From positions 39,971,668 through 40,035,667 of the forward strand of contig NC_052392.1 in NCBI RefSeq assembly GCF_009389715.1: 64,000 nt of DNA, given 5' to 3'. The notes below the pieces were generated by a model that was not told the DNA's origin, did no database searches, and saw nothing but the letters and a program-made list of their open reading frames with translations. Positions within the stretch are counted from its first letter, which is position 1, and the number at the start of each line of letters is the position of its first letter. Both the position numbers and the translations under genes were made by a program. Shown here piece after piece: positions 38,301 through 48,123 of this stretch. This stretch comes from Phoenix dactylifera. Lineage: Eukaryota; Streptophyta; Magnoliopsida; Arecales; Arecaceae.

Positions 38301-41300
38301 TCAATTATTAGAATATATACTCAAAAAGTTAATTTGACTTATGTATGAAATGTTTCTTATTAGAATATATTGTAGTTATTAATGTATACTAGGATTCTCT
38401 CTATCTGAATCAAAAATTGAGTCATAAGAGAATAACTACAAGCTTCTCCCGTTTATATAGTAAAACTCATTAATTATAACCATAAGCTATAATTATCAGA
38501 CCCAACCTGATCCGTCTTGTCTACCTGACCCAACTCGCCACAACACGCCCCATCTACTTTACCCAACCCAAGATGGATCTGGGTACATGGTTTTTAATTG
38601 CAAGGCGGGCATGGGTATTGGCCGACCCAACCCAAACCCGACCAATTGCCATCCCCAGCAACTTTATATGACCATATATATTTAGACATAACAAAATATA
38701 TAACATGTACTCTGTTTGCATGCCTAAAGTGCATATAGTTGTTGGCATCAACATGTTTCCAGGCACGTTCTTTGCATTTCCCAGATGCTATGAAGTCTGT
38801 GCTTCCCAAATACCTTTGTTTACATGCATCTCTAATTTCCTGAATATGATGCCTATCCACAACTATGCATTTCTCAAGTGGATCCAAATTTTCTAAGCCA
38901 CGTGCTAGTGTAACCATACTGACAGAAATGCCATAGCACACTCATCTTATGTCGCCCCACACACACACACACATTCTAGCGAAGCCAGGGGCAAGGAGGG
39001 AAATGCCCCCGGGATTTTTTTTAGGTTCTATCTAGATATGGTTTAAGTTTTATGAATCCTTGACAAGGTTGCCATCCTAAAATCATGGAATTTATTGTTA
39101 GGGGATTTCTCTGGATTTTCACCAAAAATGATCCCAAGCGGCTCCTTATTTGTCTCCTATAATCAGGGAAATTTGTTATTGATATTTAATAATGGAATCT
39201 ATCCAATCAACTAGAACCATTGATGGTCATTTGAACAATTGTTATTAATTGAAAAATTTTGTTCACTAATTAAGAAAACAAGCCCCATTTCAACTTCCTA
39301 CCTCATGATCTCTTCCCAACTTTCCTTCTTCCAAGTTCTGAGTGCCCACTTCTTTAACGAAATACATTTAGTGTGCACTTTCTTTCCCAGTTACTTAACG
39401 TGATTCCAATTCAGTTTTAAGTCTAAGAAATTGAAGAAGAGATGATGATGATAATGATGATGAGGAGGAGGAGGAGAAGGAGAAGGATGTGGCAGAAGAG
39501 GAAGATGAAGAAGAGAGGGAATCTTTAAAGATTTAGCAAAAAATAAGAAGGATAAACTAATAGAAAATTTGGTAATTATCCTAATAGCCCATGTAAAAGG
39601 TATGCATTGTTTTTATGTATTTTTCTTTTTTCTTGTGATTTATTACATTTCACTATTTTAGTGGGAGAATCTTAGAAACACAATTTTATGTTGTAGAATA
39701 TGTTTGATCCATTTTTGTTACTAAGATTGTTTATTTTTAATTTAAAATAACCTACCTTAACAATGGATTAGATGATGGGCGAGTATATTAGTGAATGACA
39801 GTTGTAGGGGCTCTACCATAATTTGTACTTTCCACAATGCTAACAAGAATAAATACAATTTAAATAGAATATTCAAGAAGAATTAGCTTTAAATTTTGCC
39901 TTAAACAAAATACTCAGTTAATACTATAGATTATTAGTCATATTTTTGCCACCCTCCAACGAGAACCTGGCTCCTCCACTGTTGTACATACATATGCACA
40001 TGTACATACATACATACATATAATGTATGCATTTGTGCAACAAAGTTCAGTTGTAGCAACTAGGGCGGGCTAGAGATTTGCAATGGGAGTAGCCAAAGTT
40101 GTGGAAAGGAACTTGGTGGAATGGGCCACCCGATGAAGTTGCATAGTAGGGTGGACTCCAACCTATAATAGCAAGAATCTTCCACTGAGGGTGGTACATC
40201 CGCTTCGGAATCTCCTTTGAAAACTCAGCCCCGCACTTGCACCCACTTCTAGTAACTATGTTTTGACCCTGACTATTTCCATTATATAAAGACAACCAAA
40301 TTTCTCTCCGGGATTAGAAAATCGTCATAGAAAATGACAAGTCTAGAGAACATGCAATTCTAAAGAAAAAAACAATGGCAATATTAGAATAAAAGTTGAC
40401 AAACAAAAAATTTTGAAAATTCAAAAATCTCATTTTTGGAGTTTTTGGACATAACTCCCCCCACCCCACCCCTCCAATTTCGAATTAATTGCACATAAAG
40501 ATGCCTCTTTAACATACTTGCAAATTGAAATTTCCCTTATCTCAAAAATTCCCCAATATTCTCGGGTGTCTCCTCACTCGCACTCAGTCATATGGAGCTT
40601 GTAGTTACTGATCATCTTGTAATCATGGATGCCATCATTGCCCGGTTAGAGCTCCTCACTAGTACCATGGTTGGGGTTCTTGTTATCAGCACTGTTGGAG
40701 CCAGCTTCTAGCCACCAAAAAACATTGGGTCTGAGCTCCTAGTGAACATAATTATAAGGAATTGAGCTCCTCGATGCAACCTTAATTAGATCATGGTTTG
40801 AATTTACCATCCTCATAATAAAGACGCGTCAATCTCCATGACAAAACCCAGGGATAAGACCTGTCGAAAATTTTCTGAAACAAAGGTAAAAATCAATCTC
40901 ATTATGATTTCAACACCTAATAGTTAGCCAACAAATAGTAATTATTATGAGACCGGCAATATATAAGAAGTCTTTAAAATATTTCTTTTATTCTAATGGA
41001 TCTGGTAAGAATCTCGTCAAGTTATCCCTAGCAATAAAGGATGCCTCATTTGCAAACATAAAGCAGATATAGAAAACTGATCCAAGAACTGCTAAAACCT
41101 GATCAGTCAAGTAGAGCATGCTGTCTGAATCCAAAATGTATAATGATGTAACGAATTGTAGAGATAAATCATAAAAGCATGTAAAAAATGACAAAGAAAC
41201 CTGGAAACTAAATATATTAACATAGCCTTGGGCAGTTTAAAGAATTTCTCAGAATAATCTCATTTTATGATAAAACCTAAAATCCACAAAGAACTAGAGT

Positions 41301-41368
41301 TACTGAGACCGATTGTAAGTTTCCGACCACTTACCCTGAAAAAAAGTGGAAACTTTGAGATGCTCCAT
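29363..41368 (-). CDS. Uncharacterised GPI-anchored protein, At1g61900-like (7 coding exons, 12 kb)
   Basis: Coding exons are 41368-41335, 36433-35579, 32436-32191, 32040-32026, 31934-31794, 31408-31364 and 29433-29363. All introns are GT-AG and phase 1, and the frame closes to 468 residues. Exon 1 gives MEHLKVSTFFQG. Exon 2 continues with the signal-peptide core RFLIFTIWICGLHDVV, then a Pro-rich segment and Cys-rich repeats (CCPQVNSL, CPVIDAKSF, ECCRPSCQ). Exon 3 has CPLKFKEPSD and LQKQMLITNRQAINCAT. The 15-nt exon 4 gives AYGQQ, and exon 5 gives CLLRSLPTDIIFDNATGFSF. The last exon supplies a short hydrophobic end (ILTSFIIYFISCMCL), a GPI-anchor signal. The layout matches Arabidopsis At1g61900 (433 residues, from memory), a cell-surface protein of unknown role. 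Introns 1 and 6 hold several mobile elements. Exon 1 and the last exon rest on frame, phase and resemblance only. Confidence 0.85.
29689..29813. mobile_element. 125-bp MITE with about 20-bp terminal inverted repeats
   Basis: The ends are TAGGGCTGTCGATGGGCTGG and, on the other strand, TAGGGCTGTCACTGGGTTGC, an imperfect inverted pair agreeing at 16 of 20 positions. TAGGG ends are common among hAT-type MITEs. No convincing 8-bp target duplication remains, so the copy may be old. It lies in the last intron of the At1g61900-like gene, about 70 bp from the SINE insertion. Confidence 0.6.
29886..30232 (-). mobile_element. tRNA-derived SINE with perfect 13-bp target duplication
   Basis: A 347-bp insert is flanked by identical CAACTTAGCTCTT copies at 29873-29885 and 30233-30245. 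Read on the minus strand, its head looks like a tRNA gene: an A-box-like TGGTAGCCTGGTG (30207-30219) and a B-box GGTTCGAAACG (30163-30173) at tRNA-like spacing. About 270 bp of unrelated body follow, then a purine tail ending AAAGAAAAAAG. The head-body-tail layout and long target duplication define a SINE. It sits in the last intron of the At1g61900-like gene in the same orientation. The perfect duplication suggests a fairly young insertion. Confidence 0.88.
31440..31470. repeat. (TA)n microsatellite in intron 5 of the At1g61900-like gene
   Basis: An AT dinucleotide tract, interrupted by one GAT, about 40 bases upstream (on the minus strand) of the acceptor of exon 6. Confidence 0.85.
37323..38657. 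mobile_element. hAT-type non-autonomous element, outer of a nested pair
   Basis: Perfect 8-bp target duplications GCAACTTT lie at 37315-37322 and 38658-38665. The ends are TAAGGATGGCAATT and, on the other strand, TGGGGATGGCAATT, an inverted repeat with two mismatches in 14. An 8-bp duplication with such ends is the hAT pattern. Both arms carry GGGT/ACCC-rich sub-repeats (CCCAACTCGACCCAACCCG type). Without the nested insert the element is about 0.68 kb; no transposase frame is present. It lies in intron 1 of the At1g61900-like gene. Confidence 0.88.
37611..38256. mobile_element. hAT-type MITE nested inside the outer hAT element
   Basis: A 646-bp insert flanked by GTTGAAAC at 37603-37610 and 38257-38264, a perfect 8-bp duplication. 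Its ends are CAGGATCTGC and, on the other strand, CATGATCTGC (9 of 10). Sub-terminal zones are packed with short palindromic motifs (GGTACCGGTTCGGT, GAACCGGTACC). The middle is much more GC-rich than the surroundings (CGCGCGGCGAGCCCACGCGG) and then strongly pyrimidine-rich. No protein was recognised. It must be younger than the outer element. Confidence 0.88.
38977..39980. mobile_element. Possible DNA-transposon remnant of about 1 kb
   Basis: The left end reads TAGCGAAGCCAGGGGC and the right end, on the other strand, CAGTGGAGGAGCCAGG, which share an AGCCAGG core in inverted orientation. Ends of this kind (GTGGCGGAGCCAGG) are common in plant DNA elements. No target duplication could be found. 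A purine-rich GAT/GAG block lies at 39440-39515. It is in intron 1 of the At1g61900-like gene. Confidence 0.3.
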
Positions 41369-41755
41369 ATGGGCAATATCCCCTCAACCCATAAATGATT
41401 CGTGCCTACGGCTTCGCAATTTAGAGCCACAGCACTGTGAAATATTCAGTTAAAAAAATAAAAAAAAATCGAGCACGAGGACTCCAGGATATCAAATCTA
41501 CAATTAGACGCGAGATAAGTATCGAAAAATTAAAAAATCCGCACAATGTAGTTATCAGATATAGATAAATAAATAATGAATAAATAAACATGTTGATAAA
41601 ACGACAAATGTAATAAAAATGAGATGGATTATCAGAATATTTATGTTTTCTTTTGTAGCGTAGATTGTTGGAAATTTTAAGGCTAATCTGGTGGTTGTGA
41701 GAACAAAAATCAGTAAGAAAAAAATAATGATACCTTTTGTTTTGTTTTTTCCCTA

Positions 41756-41762
41756 TTTTATA
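41756..41762 (-). promoter_or_regulatory. Possible TATA box for the At1g61900-like gene
   Basis: The minus strand reads GATCTATAAAATAGGG here, a good TATA match about 390 bases before the ATG at 41368. Use of this site would give a leader of about 350 nt. Motif only. Confidence 0.35.
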
Positions 41763-42066
41763 GATCGAGCTTCCTCGTGAATGGATTCCGATTCCGAATC
41801 GGTTCTCTCTCTATATATCTCTTGCTTTCAAGTCTCTTCTCTCCCAGATGTCGCTCTCGGGGACGCGCCCTCTTCTTCTGCTGTTCACTACCTCTTTTTT
41901 TTCTTGTTCCCCTGCACCGGCTTTCCGAGCTAACTTCCTTTTGGTGTGTTTCAGGACCGAGAGCAACTGCGGACTCCACACCGCAATTTATTCCGGTTCT
42001 TTCCGATCGACCATCCCCTCCGAGTTACGGAAATGCCCCTCCCCCCAGAAGCACGTGTTATGCGCG

Positions 42067-42071
<5 letters not shown>

Positions 42072-42114
<43 letters not shown>
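42072..42114. repeat. (CT)n microsatellite at the LINE boundary
   Basis: About 21 CT units lie directly before the first 96-bp LINE-derived unit. A short CTCTCTCT also stands at the junction between the two units. Confidence 0.95.
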
Positions 42115-42117
<3 letters not shown>

Positions 42118-42444
42118 GTGTATGCCACCTGCTGGAGAGTCTCGACTCATTTTGGGTTGCACATGTATTTCGGAAGGCGAATGGTGCGGCAGACCAGGTT
42201 GCCTCTCTCTCGGGTGTATGCCGCTTGCTGGAGAGTCTCGACTCATTTTGGGTTGCACATGTATTTCGGAAGGCGAATGGTGCGGCAGACCAGGTTGCCT
42301 CTTTCGCAGCTCATCACTTCAAAACTTTTCTATGGGATGACACTGACTTTATTCCACAGGGCCTAGCACATGTTTTGTATTCTAATTGACCGTGGCGTAT
42401 ACGCATTCGAGTATAATGAGGCACCAGTGTACCAAAAAAAAAAA
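42115..42444 (+). mobile_element. LINE 3' end with tandemly duplicated RNase H segment
   Basis: The frame shows the C-terminal RNase H end of a plant LINE (SFWVAHVFRKANGAADQVAS), then FAAHHFKTFLWDDTDF and a stop at 42387-42389. A 45-base 3' UTR leads to an 11-base poly(A) at 42434-42444. The stretch 42115-42210 is repeated at 42211-42306 (96 bp, 32 codons, in frame) with only a few differences. The 5' limit merges into the CT array, so the target duplication could not be defined. Confidence 0.8.
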
Positions 42445-43541
42445 CTCGATCATTCCCGTTAGATGTATGTAGATCAGCTACCGACATTTTACCATGAACA
42501 AATCTTGGGGTGGTAATTTACTTTATCCCATCAGATATTCATTCCGATCCGGCTCTAATGAGATAGATTTTATCTGCCAGTAATGATAAAACAGGCTTCA
42601 AACCTGACCTGGTATATATAATCCTTTATAGGTCTTCTTGGCAAAAAAAAAGAAAAAAGAAAAGAAAACCTTGTAGTGTTATCCAATTCAATCCATCCAG
42701 TGTTCCATCTAACTTTATCCACCTCGTTCCACTCCGTCTTGAGGCTAGCATGGATAATGACCGACTAGACCCATACCTGACCCACTACCATTCCTAATGA
42801 ACCTAAGCTATGCCCTAGGGACTGCATGAAAATGATGACTCTTTCTTGATTCATGAGCACAAATATGGCGTTTCTTGGAAAGCCAAGTGATGGTTGATCT
42901 CCATTTTTCGGACTTTTGCAGCTAAAAAGTGTATCATGCCTTGAGATTAAAATACTAGCTGATGGGATTAGCATGTGCCAAGACCAGCACGAAGACAAAA
43001 AGTCTTGACTGATTGGTTAATGTTTGAAAAATATGCTCCTTGGTTGAGCTGGCTAGGAGTCTTTGATAAGCTTTGGACAATCTATGTTATTTTTTTAATC
43101 TTATAATGCCAATGGGGATAAGTGGTCCAATCAAACATTAGTAGGCACGCAGGATGGCAACATCTAGTATAGTTTCATATTTTCATCCCCAGGAACATAG
43201 GTGGCGTGGCACTTAAAGCTCTAGTTTCTTCATGAAATTCTAGTGTGTATTTTTGTGACATAATTCTGTTCTGTTATCTTTTTCATGTCAAAAGTTCCTT
43301 TCTGAGAGGAAACTACCTTCATAGCTCGTGACTATTTCAAGGCATGCACCAAGGTAAAATGATGTTAATACTTGATTTTAGAGGAGAATAGTCAGTTATA
43401 GTTTGTTGAAAGCCTACTCCATGCATTAAATAATTTTGGAAACCAATATATTTCCCAGAAAATGCTTGTATAAGCTTTTCAGCTTGAGACATCATGGAGG
43501 AGGCAATGGCTGTCAAGAAATCATAATTAGAGTTAGTGCCA

Positions 43542-43971
43542 TATAGGGGTGGATACAGATCGGATCAAAAATTCATCAACCTAAATCTAACCTGTTTATT
43601 AAATAGATTTAAATTTTATATCCGGCCCATATAATCTATTTATTAAACAAGTCAAGTCAGGTTAAATGAATTAAATAGATTTTTAACGGAATAAATGGAT
43701 TTAAATAGGTTAAATGAGTTAAACGAGTCAAAAATAGATTAAACAGATTTTAAACAGATTAAATGGTTGGGTTATGACGTGGTCCAATTATTAAATAGAT
43801 CAAAATAGGTTAAACGAATCAAAGATTTAAATCTGAATCCAACCTATTTAATAAACAAGTATAGACAGGTTAATTCATTTATGACTTAAATCCATTTATA
43901 TCAAATCTAAATCTGCTTAAAGTAAATCATTCATAAATCAGGTTGATGGATCGGATCATAAATTTTCACTC
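43542..43971. mobile_element. hAT-type MITE, 430 bp, 8-bp target duplication
   Basis: Perfect TAGTGCCA copies lie at 43534-43541 and 43972-43979. The left end TATAGGGGTGGATACAGATC and the right end (other strand GAGTGAAAATTTATGATCCG) form only a weak inverted pair, but both sub-terminal parts share GATC(C/G)GATC and CATCAACCT in inverse order. The interior consists of many variants of TTTAAC(C)/GGTTAAA(T) half-sites. A relative in opposite orientation lies at 63412-63840. Confidence 0.75.
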
Positions 43972-44234
43972 TAGTGCCACAGAAAACTATTGAACTTATA
44001 TAATATTTTATATAACTTTTGTTCGTTGAATTTTATGAAAAATACATTTACATCAATACATGTATATTAATGTGTGTCTACATGCAAAGAGAGTGAGAAG
44101 AATTAATAAAAACAACATACACGAACAACTGGTAAGCAAGTAATTGCATCCCTCCCCCTCGTGAAAGGAGGTTTTAGTTTTGAATCTAAGCTATGCTGCT
44201 TCCATGTATTTAACCTAGGCAATTCTAATGGATA

Positions 44235-44765
44235 AGCGGCACTCTTATAATAGTATAATATATATTATATTGTATTATTACATTATAATAGTATAATATA
44301 TTATATTATTGAAGTAATACATAATTATAATATAATATATTCTTATTATAATAATATTACAATATACTATTAATAATATAACAGGATAATATATTAGATT
44401 ATATTATATTCTTTTATAAAAATATATTATAATAATGTTATATTATTATAATATAAACATATAATATAATATTATTATATTACATTAATACAATCTAATA
44501 TAATAATATTTAATAATAATATAATATTATTATACTATAATATATTATAATCTATTATTAGATTAGATTCGAATTCGTTATATTATATTACAATATATAA
44601 TATAATATAATATTATAGTAATATTGCACTATTAATAATATATTATTATATATATGTTATATTATTATGCTATAGCATTCAATATTATATTATACTATAA
44701 TATAATAATATTATTAAAATAATAATATTTAAATATATAATATTATATTTTATTATGCAATATTA
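44235..44765. repeat. Almost pure A/T tract of about 530 bp
   Basis: The block consists mainly of shuffled TAATA, TATAAT and ATTAT words with few G or C bases. It is a degenerate microsatellite-like array, not a clean tandem repeat. It ends about 400 bp upstream of the TBC start codon and could be a scaffold- or nucleosome-free element, which sequence alone cannot show. Confidence 0.85.
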
Positions 44766-45161
44766 TGCAATATTCTTTATTATCGTTTTTATATTTTGGT
44801 TGCCAAATATATATTAAATTTAGAAATATGGTTACCAAATAGTAATTAATTTTTAATAAAAATTTTAATTCTAAAAACTTTATTTTTTGAAAGCCCTACT
44901 TATAAAAATGCTAGTAGCAACGGCAATCCAAAGAGGACCGGAGAGCACCAAAATAACCTCTATTCCATCTCTCCAATCACCAAAATTTCACCAATCATAT
45001 ATTCGGACGGACCAAATCAAACCCGATTTGTCTACACACTGAACGCATCTGGTGGACTCGCACCGGATTTCTCTGGGCAGCAAGACAGGGGAAGAAATAG
45101 AAGAACAGCAGCCAAGGAATTTCACGGTCGGCACTGCAAAGAGGACAACGACGGCGAAGCC

Positions 45162-48082
45162 ATGAAGAGCGGCAGAGAAGAAGAAGGAAGGAAGGAGATG
45201 AGCAGCGGAAGCTCCAGCCCCAATCTCGAATGGCGATTTAACCAAACCCTCAGGAACGTGCAAGGGTTCGTCCGTTCGATCTCCCCTTTTTCTCCATCCT
45301 ATGATTTGATCTCTTTTCCTTTGTCTAGATAACCGGAGACTTCCCCAGAACTAAATCCGGATATTTGACACGAATGCTACTGATACTCCCTTTGGTTTTG
45401 GGTCAGATCGGAATGCGTTGATGGGTTTTATTAGTTTAGTGTTCCTATGATCGGAGATTGCATAAAATTGGGATCCTGATAGATTTCGATGGCAAATTCG
45501 GAGAATCTATCTAGTTTTCGTGCCAAAACGAATTATTTAGTGTCTACTGAAATGAATTCACTATCAGATCTGCCGATTTATGTTAACTTAGGATTGCTTT
45601 CATGTTGTTTACTTCGCGTGTTCTGATGGAATTTAGGACTGAAACTGTCTGGTTGGGTAGTTGTGTGTGTTTTCCTATTTGATTGCTGGTTTGTTATGTT
45701 ATTGTTTATCTGTAGAGGTTCGTCAAGCTCTAGCATGCCATTGGGAATTCCAATTTTTGTCTAAATTCATAGTTGGGAACTTTACACAGTTGTTGGTAGG
45801 TTTCTTCATCTAAATATTGAAGTTATGCTAATATTTCATGCAAGGAAGAAAAAGAAGAAAAAAAAGAAGATAATGATTGCATCATGTAACTGGAAAGGCT
45901 GTATATCTGATCTGGAGTGATTGAATTTCCATATATATGGTTGAATTCTTTGACGAGGTGAAATTTGGATGTTACTATATTCATCTGGTTTTAGAAATTG
46001 GTTGTGGTTGTGCTTAATTTTTATCTGACTCCACTATATATACTTAAAAAATTTTATGTCCAGTGTTTCAACTTAACACAATCATGGTACTGCTCAGGCT
46101 ACAATTCTTTTCCACTTAACTATCTTTTAGTCATGCATGCAAAGACAAGAACGCATGGATAGTAATTCCTTGGTCAAATTTCTTGATGCTTGATGTACTA
46201 TGCCTGTCCAGCAACTTTATTGATATACTAGAACCCAAAATACCACTTTTTTGGCACTGAATCAGAAAAAAAAAATTATACTCACTCCTATCGTAAATTA
46301 ATAACTTTGCTAGCTGTTACATTAATGAAACTAGAGTTCTTCCCCCCGCCTCGCTATTTTAGCATTACAACTCTTACTGGACATTATGGACTTTAATTTA
46401 GAATCCTCTGTTCATATGGTCTAAAAATAAATATATTATTGCTTTGTCATATTTTCCTCTGCATCCAGGATACTTAAAGGCCGCAGTTTTCCTGGTAAAG
46501 TTTTGCTGACACGCAGATCTCAGCCTATGAATGAATGTGCCTCTCCTGAACACTCTCAAGCCATTGAAAGAGGATACTCTGAAAATGATCATGAGCAAGG
46601 TGAACATGCCGACATGTCTTTTGAGGTAATACTGACTCTATCTACAGGTGTTTACTTTTAAATAGATACAGCACTGGGATATATTGATATATCAAGTACA
46701 TCACAATACAGGAAGAAATTCAGAATTCAGGCAACACAACTAAAAATACTACTCAAAACTCTAGTACATCACCAACAAACAATGCAACTACATCCCCAGA
46801 AGTCCAGAGATCTGTTTCTGCAGCTAGAGCTACAGATTCTGCAAGACTTACCAAATTCAGAAAGGAATTGTCTAGACCAGCTGTCATATTAGGTATATTT
46901 TCTTGCTTCTGACTTGTTTGCTTTTCTTCCAGACCATGGTAGCAGAATAATCGAATCGAGCAAATTGCATCCTAGTTAGGTTTTCTGATTTTCCAATAAA
47001 TGATGTTTATCTCATTATTTGATTTGGTTAAGTTCTTTCTATGCATTTTCATAGAGGATCCCATTTTATTCTTGATGTATAGTTAACTTTGAAAGAAAAA
47101 TGGTACTGCTCTATTAACCACTAAGTTCCATCTGCATAAATGACTTATCATGGATATTATATGTGTCTCTATATCTATATATATGCCTGATGCTAGCAGT
47201 CCCAGCTGTTCACAAAGAGTGAGCTAAACATCATGAATGCACAAAATGAAGAATATCAAGTTATACCCTTTAGTTTCATTTATAACATGAAGGTGTTGGA
47301 TGTGCCTTCAAACCGACTTATGATATATGCACAGAAATTGTAAATTATATGATAAGCAAGCAAATAGTGATACATTATGGAAAGGAGCACTGCAAAAAAG
47401 GGATGATGCCAGCTAGTTCTCCTAAATAGTCAAATTGTAATATTAATTGTGGACACCACTTAGTTGTATGCAAATTACCCGATGAAGATTCCACGATCAT
47501 TCTTTTCTTGAGAAATTATCATGTATAGTATTTTCATCAAAAGGTTTTCCCCCCACCTTTCCCTTTGGAGGGGCTTAAAATAGAGGAAGTTGTGAAAAAA
47601 AGTATGAGATGATACCAAATTATCAATATGGAGCATGATGGCTATGGTTATTTTATGAGTCACTAAATAAACAATGATCACTTATTATTTATTTAAAAAA
47701 AAGGTTGTTGCAGTACATTAGGGTCCTGCCATTGTAGGGTGGGCGGATCAGATGTATATAGCCCTGTCCCCATATGTGGAGAGGCTGTTTCTGTGTTTCA
47801 AACCATTACGCCCAAGTCACAATGGAGCAGCTTATGTGGAAAGGCTGTTTTCGTGTTTCAAACCATCATGCCCAAGTCACAATGGAGCTGCCTTACTCTT
47901 GTGCCAAGGCTTGCCCTCTTCACTTGTTATTTGTATGAACTATAAATCTAAAATTATTTAAATTGCCCCTAATTCCTAAACATCAAGCTTGATGGTTGAA
48001 CATCCACATCTCAACCATCCAACTTTTCAACACTAAGGCCCACAACCTCATGGCGACTAAAGGAAAACTAAAGTGCCATATT

Positions 48083-48123
<41 letters not shown>

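Larger units (their letters stand above)
42445..45161. other. Intergenic DNA before the TBC gene
   Basis: Apart from the MITE and the AT-rich block listed separately, no gene is recognised. The 200 bases before 45161 are GC-richer and probably contain the TBC promoter and leader; no clear TATA box was seen. Confidence 0.45.

Noticed and set aside
37727-38311. Several long overlapping frames in the GC-rich and pyrimidine-rich core of the nested MITE
   Set aside because: Frames in both strands come from base composition; no transposase or other domain is visible.
40047-40295. Minus-strand frame with GCKCGAEFSK and SPPYYATSS
   Set aside because: Looks protein-like but lies in a large intron. 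I know no family with this pattern and see no splice sites; possibly part of a decayed repeat.
40988-41194. Minus-strand frame ending NLTRFLPDPLE
   Set aside because: Near exon 1 of the At1g61900-like gene but not in its phase; no family recognised.
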